Assembly (NCBI RefSeq): GCF_022458985.1
Contig: NC_061786.1
Span: 19,040,974 to 19,104,973, forward strand
Length of the DNA stretch: 64,000 nucleotides
DNA from: Mugil cephalus
Lineage: Eukaryota; Chordata; Actinopteri; Mugiliformes; Mugilidae
Direction of reading: 5' to 3'
A program made the translations under genes and the position numbers. The notes beneath the pieces were generated by a model that was not told where the DNA came from, did no database searches, and saw only the letters and a list, made by a program, of their open reading frames with translations. Position 1 is the first letter of the stretch. Each line of letters begins with the position of its first letter. Shown one piece after another: positions 1 through 10,957 of the stretch.

Positions 1-2160
1 TTAAACAAATGTGACATTAAAACAAACACACAAAAGGAGGCGACACTGAATCCCCCCCTACACCTTGTATCTCAAGTGTACACTGTGACTGTATAGACTG
101 TAAGGAGTCAAACTGTCGTGACTGTTTTTTTTTTTTTTGTTTTTTTTGTTTTTTTGTTTTGTGTGTGTGTCTGAAGACAGGCCTCTCTCTCAACAGCCGC
201 GAAACGATGCCTTTTTTTAAAAAAAAGAATTTAAAAAAAATAAAATCCAACAGTGGTGACCTCTGACCCCGGGCTTACAGTCCTCTCAGCCTGGATGGGG
301 GGGCGAACGAGAGCCGAGAACACTCCATTTGCACATGAAGCTTGGGCAGAGTCGGCGGGTTTTGATGAGACTATTAAAAAATAAAGAAAAATGTAAAAAA
401 AAAAAAAAAGAAAAAAAAAAGTCTGCCTCGATATCAAAACAGCACCGGGATCCAGGTCGAAGACGAGGACCCCGACTTATCCTGCTCTTCAAAAGCTGAT
501 GTCTTAACCGATCCCCCTCATGGACGTGCGCTGCTGTCTGACACTGTGCTCTTCTCCAAACCCCAACCTTCCTCCCCCACCTCATGTATGGCTTCTTCAT
601 CTGTACTAATAGTCAGCACTGGAAGCATCCTCCCACAAAATCTGGGTCGGCTCCCTCCCTCCCTCCCTCCCTCCCTCCCTCCCCAGTGGCTGCTCCAAAT
701 ATTCCTGAAAACCCATGAAAAAAAGAGGAACCTTTTAACACTTCTTTATCTCTTTCTCTCTTTTTTTTTTTTCCTGCTCAAAACCTTTCATTCACTTTGG
801 AAACAAAAAAAAACTCAAATAATCCATGCATCATGCTCAGATGTGCCTTTTATTTTTGTTTTCTACTTTACAGAAACGGTGTCTAAAATGCTAAAAAAAA
901 TAAAGTTGCCTATGTAAGGTTTAGTTTGTTAGTTTACACTATGAAATTGTACATGTTTGTGCATACTGTGTATATTTAACATGTATACACTAACTAAATA
1001 ATTTGTATAAAGTGACGAGTTTTTCCTCCCCCCACTGTTGTATTGTACCCTCATCCGCATCTGTTCAGTCAAATATTGCCTAATAATCCAATGCTGCTAC
1101 AGTCGGATAAAAAAAAAAAAGTTTAAAAAAAAAAACAAGAAAAAACAGGTCACTGTCACTAACTTACTTACAGACAATCTCCAGTTTGAAACACTGGGAG
1201 TATTAACTAAGGAAAGCCATTTTTTTCTTCCCTCCCCCCCTTTAGATGTTTAAAGCAATGAAAAGAAATATACAGTTCAATATGCCAAGCACTTACTTAG
1301 ACGTGTGCTTCACTTTGTACATCTTACTAATTGCCTTTTCTCCTTTTCAAAGACTTTTTAATGCTTACTCATTAAAGAGAGGTCGGAGTTGTATTAAAGT
1401 TGCAGCTGAATATATACAGACGTATATTCGGTCGCAAGTATTGGAGCATAGTGAAAAATTTGACTTTTTTTTTTGTTTTTTTTTCTGAGAAACACACTTT
1501 GTGCACTTTAGGCTGTACTGTTGAAGAGCCGCAGTTGTTATAGGTCATGTTTGTAAATGCAGTGGTCCTATGCAGCTGTTAAACTCACTTACTACATGGA
1601 TCAGGGCAGAAAACAAAAAAAAAAATAAATAAAAAAACAGAGTCTACCACCTCACTTTGATGCCCCCTGATGTTTGTGAACGCCACAAACACCCGAGGAG
1701 GTTCGAACGTCACGAGCGCGAGTTTTTAAAAAAACTCCCTCGTGCCCTTTTGTCTCCATGCTTTGCTCTGAAGACACAGAGCCTTCCTCCTCCTCCTCCT
1801 CCTCCTTCTAGCTCTGTTTTGTGCAGACAATTTTGATCAAACTGGGGATGAAAGGGGAGATTTGGAGGGTTTGTTTTAGCTCATGTTCTGTCCATTTCTC
1901 AAAGGTTCCCATGTCAGTATTGATGGGGTTAATTATGCCAAGATTTACATTTGTTTTTGTTTTGTTTTTTTTGTTTTTTTGTTTTTTTGTTATGTTTTCG
2001 TTTTAACCCCATGCCTGACAGAATAACAGATTGGTTTTTCCTCTTGGTGGCACTGTAACAGCTTGATCCAGCAGTTGGCTTATTTGATGGTATGTGGCCT
2101 TTTAACTGCTTTTTATTAATGGTCTTGATGAGATTAATAAATCACCCAGTCTTATTTTGT
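1..2160 (+). other. Probable 3' UTR of an unidentified plus-strand gene
   Basis: No coding exon with family resemblance is visible on either strand. The stretch is rich in poly-A and poly-T runs, has a CCCT microsatellite (about 657-682) and a CCT run (about 1785-1808), and contains several AATAAA signals in plus orientation, the last at 2136-2141 followed by a T-rich segment. That texture is typical of a long vertebrate 3' UTR read on the plus strand. The coding part would lie left of position 1, so the gene cannot be named. The alternative is plain intergenic DNA; short open frames here are broken by homopolymers and show no recognisable domain. Confidence 0.4.
2136..2141 (+). terminator. 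Candidate polyadenylation signal AATAAA
   Basis: AATAAA in plus orientation at the right edge of the presumed 3' UTR, followed within about 25 bases by T-rich sequence. Other plus-strand AATAAA hexamers lie near 897 and 1625, so alternative ends are possible. Confidence 0.35.
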
Positions 2161-2494
2161 ACTGAACTACTCATTTCTCTTCTCGTTTTTCTTTTCTTCA
2201 CTTTATTATAAATCCAGTTTATGATACAATTACAATATCCTTGAAAGTAAAGTAATTAGGCAGAAGAAGCTAACTTCCGGTTAGCTTAATTAGCTAAAGG
2301 CCCTGCATTGACTGGAAACCGGGAAAATATGTAAATTGGGATTTGATTCGGCAGGAAACAAAATCATCTACCAGCACAAGTGAGCTAAATTGCTAAATTA
2401 TTAATTAATAATTAAATCAGTTCACAAATCGTTGTCTCAAAGTCAAATCAATGTGTAACATTGCCGGACTAACGTTAGTCAGCGTACCTTAGCA

Positions 2495-2507
2495 GTTGCT
2501 AGGCAAC
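2495..2507. promoter_or_regulatory. RFX X-box-like palindrome, copy 1
   Basis: GTTGCTAGGCAAC is a near-perfect inverted repeat matching the known RFX-family X-box form (GTNRCC spacer RGYAAC). A related copy lies at 2686-2698. Binding is inferred from the motif only. Confidence 0.4.
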
Positions 2508-2685
2508 CAGTGGATACTTAAGGATGTCATGTCTGCCTGTTCAAAAATACTTTAGAAAAAAAAAAGCGGTCTTCCAACATAAATAAACTGGCCTATTACG
2601 TCGTGTATTATGTTTTTTAACCTGTATTTATATATAAAAAAAAGTTTAAAAGCGGTGCTTAACGTTATGTGACTGACAGTTTGCA

Positions 2686-2698
2686 GTTGCTAGGCAGC
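2686..2698. promoter_or_regulatory. RFX X-box-like palindrome, copy 2 (one mismatch)
   Basis: GTTGCTAGGCAGC differs by one base from copy 1 and sits in a similar local context, with CAG before it and CCAG after it. The pair suggests an old local duplication or a small regulatory cluster. Confidence 0.35.
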
Positions 2699-3420
2699 CA
2701 GCGGACTTTCCAGGAAGTTAACGGTATTGTGACAAATAATCGGTTTAAACAAGAACCCCGCGAAAAAATGACAGCAAAAAATAGCAATTTAACACTTAAA
2801 TAAACTGGATAAGCAAGTACTTTACAAGTGCAGGTAGGAGGCATTTATTAGTATTATTAGTAAATTATTTCCTTCTTATGTGCTAAGCTAACCGGGAACT
2901 AGCTGTAGCTTCATACCTCATACTTAGCTAGTTGCATGGTTATCTAGAGAATAAGTTAAAAGTTCTTTTCCCCTATTTTTTTATTTTAACATTACCTCTG
3001 TCATATAAAGTAAAATTGCTATTTATTATCCTCAAATCTATTTAAAAATGTGAAATACTAATGTTCTCTTTTAACGGAAATGAAGTAAGAAATAATGGTT
3101 TAATGAAAAATCTGTACAACACAACTTCCTTTTCTTCAGTATTTGGTTTAATCTGTGCTCAAGCACCATCCCACATGTGAAGGTAGGATCCTGAAGAAAG
3201 GTGGCTTCAGTGCCCAAACAAGATCAATCAAAATCAAAAACAGTCCCTGTTTTCTGGCCTTTAATTTCCAGGTATATCATCCACATGCAATTTATGTCTT
3301 CTGTGGACTTTTGGAAAAAAAAAAATCAGCAAGGTCACAACTTGCAGTTTGTAACTTTACATATCTGTGTGTGATCGCTTTTAATGTTGGTCATCGTGTC
3401 TCTGGGAAGGACAGCAGAGG

Positions 3421-6400
3421 TCAGACAGTGCTGCAGGGTCCCTCGCTGTCCTCACTGTCGTCCCACATTGCCCCACTGCTCATGGCTGCTGCATGGTTCC
3501 CTCGCTGAACAAGGCAGGGTCTGAAGACACGAACCAACAGGTAAAAACTGATCCTGCACTAAGCATGTTGTATGCTTTCGTGCAGCATGTGCATCATAAG
3601 AGCACGTAAGGTATCATCGTTGGCATAACATAAGGAAGCATTTTTTTTTTACCTCAGATTTTCTCTGCCTGGGTTGAAATTCTGAAAGTTCGGCCTTGCT
3701 GGAGCTTGGATCGGTATGAAGCCTTGTCTGTTGTCCTTCTCTGGAGCTGCATCAGCCTGGCATAAGACATAACGTGGATATGAAGGTGCACAATAATATT
3801 AGTAATAACTTTAAGTTGAACCTTAAAGTGTCCTCCAGAGAAACAAACTGAAGGACAGTAAAAACAAAGAATTCAAAAGAAAATTTGAATAAAAAAGAAA
3901 GCAGTCAAAAGTCTGGAATTATGATAATAATAAGGAAGACAAGACATTAAAGAAGTCACGTCAACAAGTCTTATCTCCTCAGATTGGTCTTCCAAAGCTG
4001 AGGGACTCTGACCTGACATCCAAAGTACAGTTATTTTAGACCTAACACTCGACTTTGGACTGAGAATGTAAAGCTGTAGACTGGCTCATAATGGGACAAC
4101 TTTTTCATTATGTACTTGAAGCCAGAGCCTAAAATTGATCAGTAAATTATTAACATCAGCTGTAAATCAGAGACACTGGAGAGAGGCCAGGATTGGTGTG
4201 ATTTGACGTCTGTTAAAACCAGTAAAGAATCCTTTTAATAGGGGTTTTATGTGAACCCTGTGCTATCAAGTTGTTGATATCCATTGTCTATATTTTGAAA
4301 TGATACCAAACCCAATCAAAATTCTGAAAATAATAATAATAATAATAATAATCTTGTTTGGTGGAAAGTTTCACTGTTGTAAAAATAGTAAATTATTTGT
4401 ATACCTTTGAACTTTAAAGGAAAATCTCCAGTTCAATGTAATATTCATATGTGAGTTTGTATCATCACTTATGATAAATTGTTGGGATTCTTTACACTAA
4501 AAAACATAATAATTCCAGTGACTATAACGTCCTTGTGTGCCTGCAACAGTCCACTACTGGGGGGCACCAAATTCTACACAAAGACTGAATGTACAGTAAT
4601 AAGAGCAGTGCTATTATGAATACTCAAGAATACTTAAATACCTGTTTGGACGGATCATCCCAGATGGGCCTGAAGGCACTTTTTGGATGTAGAGGAGGTG
4701 AGCCTTTCCTGACGCTGACCAGCCTCTTCCCGTAGGAGCCGACAAGACACGGTGTCGTCCCATCCACATACACGCCCTTGGGATTCCTCAGTGGAGGGTG
4801 AGGAGTCAGTCTGGGAATCTGCCACCTCAGACACACAGTCCTTTCCCTGGGTACCTCACCGGGCTGCTGCTGCTGGCTGTAAGAGGGCTTCAACAGCACC
4901 GGCACCTGGCTGTCCTCTTCTTCATCCTCCCCGCTGTTGCTGCCAATCGTCTCCCTGCGCAGGGTGCCGTCAGGGCTGCAGGAGGTGACGGAGGAATAGT
5001 CGAAGGCGGAGGTGTCGTCGGGGTCCGTGTCGCCGTCGTCCAGGCTGTGGTTTGTCTCCTGTTCGTTGGTGCCTTTCACCGTGGGCTGGCTGAAGGTGCC
5101 CTGGCCTGAGTCGCTGGTCTCGCCCCATCCTGCAGTGTCCGGAGTGACGAGGGAGCAGTACATGTGTCCACAGTTGTGGGCCTGCTGGTTCAGGACGGCC
5201 TGATCTCTTCCACATCCCTTCCTCCTCACTGGGCTACAGGACCAGCACTCCAGACGCATTGAGTGGCAGCCGTCCACCCCGTTGGTGAGGTTTACAGTCG
5301 ACTGTTCATGTTCATCTCTGTTGTAAGAAATGCAAACAGGTACAGATCAGACTACTAAAAAAACTTCATGTCAGGTTTTCTTGTACCTGCTGTATCATTT
5401 GAGGCCAGTAGAGGGCGACACTCACCTCTGAGGAGCAGGATTCGACTCCTCTCTGGTCTGTCGGCTTCTCGTGCAACAGTTTTCAGAAGATGCAGCGGCT
5501 GCAGCATCAGAGTAGCTGCTGCTAATGCAAAGAACAAATTACATTTTTGACCCCATACAGATCTATTGTCTGAGACTTCAAACCCTGTAAAATATTCATT
5601 TAATACCAGAAGACATTCTTATATGAAGAAATGCTCTGTTTCTAGAGCAGCTGTCAAGATTAGATTTGTGTCACTGCTCTGCTCCTTTATTCAGATTTCT
5701 TTCTTATAAACTGTCCTTCAAGGTTCCAGCACAACATTGATAACTCAGTTGTATTCTGATAGTGGAAAAAATAGCATTAGAAGTAATGGAAATTCAGGTT
5801 GTTATTCGATGCAAAGAGGAGTTTGAAATTTGTAATTAATTTCTTAATTAGCACCAAACATAACTGACCAAAGAGAGAACATAAGACACCAATCAGTGAA
5901 TGTCCTGTCTCAAGAAGCTGGTCTCATACTGAGGATAATGACCCTCGAACACACAACAGACCAAACAATTTTGAAGCACTACAGACAATACTAAGATATC
6001 TATCATTAAATCAAAAGGGGAGCAAATAAATACAAAAACATTCTTACTTTTTGTATTCACTTCAATGGTTGAGATGTTACAGTATCACCATTTGTAATCA
6101 AATCAAAAAATAACTTCCACTAGTTGTCTTAGACGTTTAGGAGAACATAGTATCAGCATGTTAGATGAGCAGATAAATGATCCTATTTTCCTTTACTGAA
6201 TTTGATTGAATGTGGAATATGATACTGTAAAATCTTCTGTTGTATCCTTCTTATTTTGCTCTGACCTCTGTCCAGCGCCTTCTTCGTCCTCCCATCGGAC
6301 GTCTTCCTCCAGGATCACATGACAGCGCGACAAAATGCTCCTCAGCGCTTGCTCGGTTCCCAACAAGAGGCTGCAGTCAGGATGCTCTTTACCAGTCCAC

Positions 6401-8250
6401 TGCAACAGGCTCTAGAGAGGGAGGATCGGTGCATTGTCAGGTGAAACCAAATCTATTAAAATCCTCCACAAGTGAGATGAGACCTGAAATATATCTGAAG
6501 GACTCCTTGTGGCTGCTGACTCACCTGAATGTGGCTCAGGTAGCTGTGAATGCGAGCGACAGGTGCCAACAGCAAGGAGATCAGTTTTATCTCCTCCTTC
6601 TCCATTTGCCCACTCTGAAGGTTAGTCAAAAACACATACAGATAAATCTACTCTCTTATTGTAACGAAATAGATCAAATTCACAAGAAATACCTGCATTT
6701 TGTGGCTCTTCTCTGGATTATTCAGCCTGTTGAACTCAAGCGAGAGGAATGAGGCCAGGGTAGTTGTGTATCCCAGATACATATCTGAAAAGGCGGTCTG
6801 GAAGAACCAGAATAAAATATGAGCAGTCTGTCTGCCACCGTTCAAACTAAAATCATAAAAAGAGCATCAGCTCACGTCATTCTGCCCGATAAGCTGCACC
6901 AGGATGTCTCCAACCAGAGACTTCCAGTGTTCGGCAGATAAGCGCTCCTGCAGGGTGTTTCTGAAGAGCAGGTGCCGCTGCAACAGCTGCTCCACAAACT
7001 TCATGTACGTCTGACTGGAAAAAAAACAAAAGAACAGACAACATGTTAAACATTTACTCGTGTCCTCTGACACCTGAGCTGTGAACGTGTTTGTTAAAAC
7101 ACTCACTACGGCTCCGCGGTCATCTGGTGGGCTGGTGGCGTCTTGTACTTGTCGTACAGCTGGTTTAAAGTGGACACGTACTCCCACTCTGAATGCAGGA
7201 GCTGCATCGCCACCTGATGTCGCGCATCTGCAAAACCAGAAATATCACACACTGACGCATCAGCGAACAATACGATATTTAGCTCACTTCAGTGCAGACT
7301 GAAATTAAGCATAGCATCCGGTTCATCCTTCGATTAAGTGATTACTTGAGTTTATTTTGTTTAATCTCTTAGTTTGAAGGTTATTTATATCACACAACTG
7401 TGACTGACGCCACTGATCTCCCACAGTGATGAGTGAGCTGACCTGTGCCTTCGCTCAGCCCGGCTTTGAGTCCCTGCAGGAAACAGTGAAGGAGCAGTTT
7501 TCCTCTGGACAGACAGGCCGGTGCAGCAGGCGAACAATCACACTGACTCCGTACACCCACTGGCTCTGCAGGATTGCTGCTACAAAAAACACAACATGTC
7601 TGTCTGCAGGTTTTACATGTGATAACTGGACACAATGTTGTTTATGAGTAATTGCATCAGTGAACGGTCATACATCCTTCTAAGTTATTTTAGTTTTTAC
7701 TTGTCTCTTTGTTTAGCTGAGCTCTTTCCATCCTGCTGAGGTCTGTTTCTGTTACTGTACAGCTGCACAATCTGACACCTCATCACTCCCAGTTCTTCCT
7801 GTAAGTCGACATAAAAAAAAAAAATCAATTTTATGGACTGAACCCATCTTACAGTTATTGTTTGTGTGTCTTTGGTTAATGATTCATTTTTTTTTTTTTC
7901 CTGTCTCACCCTCAGTGAGTCGACCAGAGACTCCAGCCGGATGGCTTTTTTCTGACAGCTCCTCCTGTTCTCCTCCAGCTCCTCTCTCAGGTACGTGTCA
8001 CCATGTTGGATCTGACTGAGCTCCAGCAGAGCGCTGGTAAACCCCGTCTTCAGCTCCGACACCATGCATTGTAACTAAAGACAGGCAGGAGTAAAAATTA
8101 AAAAAAAAAAACACAAAGTTTTATTCTTCTTATTTATTTTCCATGTGGAGATTAATTTTCCAAATGATAATAGCCAACAAAACCCTGGTGTCTAATGAGG
8201 GAAGGTACCTTAGAGATTTCATTGGCAAGCTCTGCCTCCTGAGGCTTCAT
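3421..8250 (-). CDS. arhgef33-like: ARHGEF33-like Rho guanine nucleotide exchange factor
   Basis: I model 13 coding exons: 8250-8209, 8074-7910, 7798-7701, 7576-7443, 7227-7107, 7014-6876, 6797-6693, 6614-6525, 6411-6266, 5518-5426, 5317-4642, 3756-3653, 3520-3421. They total 2013 nt (670 aa), all with GT-AG borders and consistent phase. Residues about 15-100 form a coiled-coil region holding SELKTGFTSALLELSQIQHG, which closely resembles the N-terminal region of ARHGEF33 as I recall it. Residues about 148-345 read as a Dbl-homology domain: ARHQVAMQLLHSEWEYV (helix 1), LLLAPVARIHSYL (conserved region 3) and EHPDCSLLL. No PH domain follows, as in ARHGEF33. The tail is acidic and Ser-rich and ends in Ser-Thr-Val, a class I PDZ ligand. 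The expected role is GDP release on a Rho GTPase. The exon 10 acceptor is a NAGNAG, so one Gln is optional. The exon 5 donor is taken after TA, before GTGAGT. The start is the first Met after an in-frame upstream stop. Confidence 0.85.
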
Positions 8251-8558
8251 GACCTGTGCAGACAGAGACACAAACAGACCTGTTGGCAAACACAGTGATT
8301 AATGTGTTCAATCTGTACAACAGAAGTTATGAAACTTATATTTTAAATTACACAATGAATACAATCACATAAAAGACAACATTCACCAAAGTAAATCCTC
8401 CTTAAACATATACAAATCATGATTATTAACTACAATATAAATTCTGTCTTCAGTTATTCCTCTTAATAAAACACTAAGACTGTGTGTTTACCAGAAGAGT
8501 GCGAATAACATTTGTAACCTGATTTAAGGACCTTTGTGCCCGTGTTTGTTTGTAATAC

Positions 8559-8676
8559 CTGCTCAGATGTTGCCCCTGCCAGCAGCCCCTCTGCTAAGGA
8601 AGTAGCGAGCCAGCCAAAGAGCTCAGCCCTGCAGGGGAAACGGCTGCAGGAGCCAAGATCCCTCCTTATAAGTCTG
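8559..8676 (-). other. Possible alternative 5' noncoding exon of the ARHGEF33-like gene
   Basis: On the minus strand this block is bounded by a pyrimidine-rich tract plus AG and by a GTATTA donor. It is GC-richer than its surroundings. The frame entering the ATG exon stays open through it but has no ATG of its own and meets a stop in the upstream exon, so it is most likely untranslated or not an exon at all. Confidence 0.3.
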
Positions 8677-8970
8677 CTGACAGAAGGACAGGCAGGGATC
8701 AGTGGGGAGAAAAAAAAAAGAAAAAGGAAATATGCCACATGCAAACGCTCCACATTTTAAATAAAATCTCCATTTTTTAATAAACGTATTCGAGCTCCGA
8801 TATTATTTTTAATTGCATGAAATCTAAATATGATTTAATATCATGGTTTTTGTTTCAAGGTGGTTTACATTCTTGTTATTTAATCATTATATATCTAATA
8901 TATGATATCTGTGTTTTCTAAATATCCAACAAAAACACTAGAAAAGGACAGTAACAAGGAAGGAACTCAC

Positions 8971-9225
8971 CTCAGTTAAAGCTCTTACGTCCTACTTCTG
9001 CACGCATTTGAAAAGGTGCAATGAATCCTAAAATCCTTATGGTCCACGGATACTCCTCTTCTGCGGTAAAACTTGTTTTGAGTCATTTGTGTAAAGGCTC
9101 GTGTCGTATCGTGTCGTGTTGTGTTGTGTGCAGCTCTGTGTAGACAGCAGATGTCCTGCGTGACGCTCTGTGAGCAACGCTGTGATTTAATGAGGGAGCC
9201 AGGCGGAGTACAAACCATGTAGACA
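8971..9225 (-). other. Probable first (noncoding) exon of the ARHGEF33-like gene
   Basis: The minus strand has a strong GTGAGT donor immediately below 8971, and above it a stretch with stops in the frame that would join the ATG exon. The upper limit is only a guess, because no TATA box or initiator is clear. Confidence 0.35.
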
Positions 9226-9368
9226 CCTTAAAGGACACACTGCTTCATAACCCAGTGATATGCTGCAACTGAGTCACGCATTTATTTGTTAAATATAAAT
9301 GAATCGGGCACATAGTCGCAGGAGAAGTCAGTGCATCTCCTGCAGAATTTATATATGTTGAAAACATA

Positions 9369-9610
9369 GACTTTAGACTTTAATGATCCACAAGGGAAAT
9401 TGCTTGGTCACAGTAGCTTAGTTGCACATAAAAGAAACACTCTTAAGAACCACAAGTAAAAAGAAAGATAAAATAAAATAAGATTAAAGTGGAAAAACAA
9501 AATAAAATCTAAGTTATATCTAGTAAAGTAAAATAGAAAAAAAGTACAGAATTTGCATATCAACAAATGTACAAGAAATCATGACAATATACAGGTATTT
9601 ATACACATAA
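9369..9610 (+). mobile_element. LINE-type 3' tail fragment (copy A)
   Basis: The segment begins with a phrase typical of fish non-LTR tails (ctttaatgatccacaaggg, then aaattgcttggtcacagtag) and runs into A-rich sequence. A second copy of the same family is at 61640-61810. No open reading frame of the parent element remains. A Rex1- or L2-type parent is inferred, not proven. Confidence 0.5.
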
Positions 9611-9894
9611 CCATGAAGTTATATTTAGTAATTGAAGTTGTTTAGGGTTTGTTTGATTTTTCAGTGCTTCTACCGGCTTTTACATGATTCTTCTGATTTA
9701 AACATGCCATTTAACAATTAAAAGCACAGTTTTTTTCACTAAGCTCAAGAATATCTAAAATGAAATCTAATTTACATGATTTAGTTTAGTTTGTGGGGAT
9801 TTTGTCACCGATGATCATCTTCTCTCCGCCCGCCGTGATGACCCCGCAGAGTAAAACAAGCGCAGGACAGTATTCCTTGTTGTGGAAGTGGGCG

Positions 9895-9960
9895 TGTCTA
9901 TTGTCCGGTCCTTGAATCTGATTGGCTGTCGCCGTTATGGAGTTTTCAAATCGCAGCAGC
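9895..9960 (+). promoter_or_regulatory. Likely cdkn3 promoter with CCAAT box and CHR-like element
   Basis: Just upstream of the presumed first exon are an inverted CCAAT box (ATTGG, 9921-9925) and TTCAAA (9945-9950), the reverse complement of the CHR core TTTGAA, with GCG next to it. CCAAT plus CDE/CHR is the known layout of late cell-cycle promoters bound by NF-Y and DREAM/MuvB. CDKN3 is known as a cell-cycle-periodic gene, so the match is plausible, but binding is inferred. Confidence 0.4.
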
Positions 9961-10009
9961 AGCTGCTGACGGAGCTGTCAAAACAGTCGACGGGAGGAGA
10001 GCGTGGCCG
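9961..10009 (+). other. cdkn3: Probable noncoding first exon of cdkn3
   Basis: A GC-rich block ends at a GTGAGG donor at 10010. The next acceptor with coding potential is TTTCTCAG before 10938, 20 bases upstream of the ATG. The transcription start is approximate. Human CDKN3 carries a few codons in exon 1; here the first ATG in the reading frame is in exon 2. Confidence 0.45.
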
Positions 10010-10957
10010 GTGAGGAATTTCTAAGAAAACCACACTTAAATACCGCATTTCAGCCTCGTGGTTGTATATATATGCAAAGCTACTTAGTTTTTAAAGCCTT
10101 TCTAATGGTGGTTGGATAAAGTTTCATTTAATTCGTGACAGTTTTCCGTCGTTGGTGCATGTTAGCTGCACAGCTAACGATAGCTAGCCTCATCGACAGC
10201 CAGTCTTCAGTTCTGATTCTGTTTCAAACCAAACGTCAGTTTTATGGGAAATTTAATGCGTTTTAAATGTAGGAGAAACGTGCAGGTATAGGCAGATAAT
10301 AGCATATTCAATTTATATTTTATTGGGTGGGTGTGTAACCTTTACCTACTCACCTTACTGACACCTTAGCTTAGTTAAAGGAACATATGCGTTTGTGTCT
10401 TTATTTTTTAAGCCTACGTAGGACAAAATAATCAGTTATTTCAATATGCACATAATAAAATAAAGCCTGCAAAAGTCAAAAACAGGCAAACTAAACGAAA
10501 TTCCCTGAGTTCCATCAACATTTCTGTCACATCTTCAACAAAAACTGAACATTTGACAGTTTTGACAGTAGAAGGATTTATTCCAGGTCATTTACAAACG
10601 TGTAGAAGTAAAAGTATTATTACACTGTATATTAATGTCATTACCTTTCCAAATATTCTGCAAAATATTAAACTCAACTTGCATAGACATAGTAAATTTA
10701 TGTTTTTGTCTGAGATATAACATCTTATGATATTATTAGAGTCTGACATTGCTTGAAATGAACGTTTTCATAGTTAATATGTGTATGTGTAATGTTTGTC
10801 TCTCACTGATAAATGGCATCCAACATATAAAATATGATATAGTTTGGAATTTTATTATTTTTTAAACCTCTGGTAAATAGATTTTTTTTCTGTGTGTCAC
10901 ATTAATTAATTTAAGCCTTTTAACGCTCATTTCTCAGCTTTCTGGAGGGTTGAAGAA

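Larger units (their letters stand above)
2161..3420. other. Intergenic stretch with paired X-box-like motifs
   Basis: No gene is supported. This AT-rich stretch separates the presumed 3' UTR on the left from the last exon of the ARHGEF33-like gene on the right. It contains two related segments about 190 bases apart, each carrying an X-box-like palindrome (2495-2507 and 2686-2698). The 3' UTR of the ARHGEF33-like gene must occupy the right-hand part; reverse-strand poly(A) signals (TTTATT on the plus strand) occur near 2838 and 3019. Confidence 0.5.

Noticed and set aside
8985-9218. 77-codon minus-strand frame upstream of the ARHGEF33-like gene
   Set aside because: It is not in phase with the ATG exon, has no family resemblance and carries a simple repeat of ACACGAC type. 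It is more likely 5' UTR.
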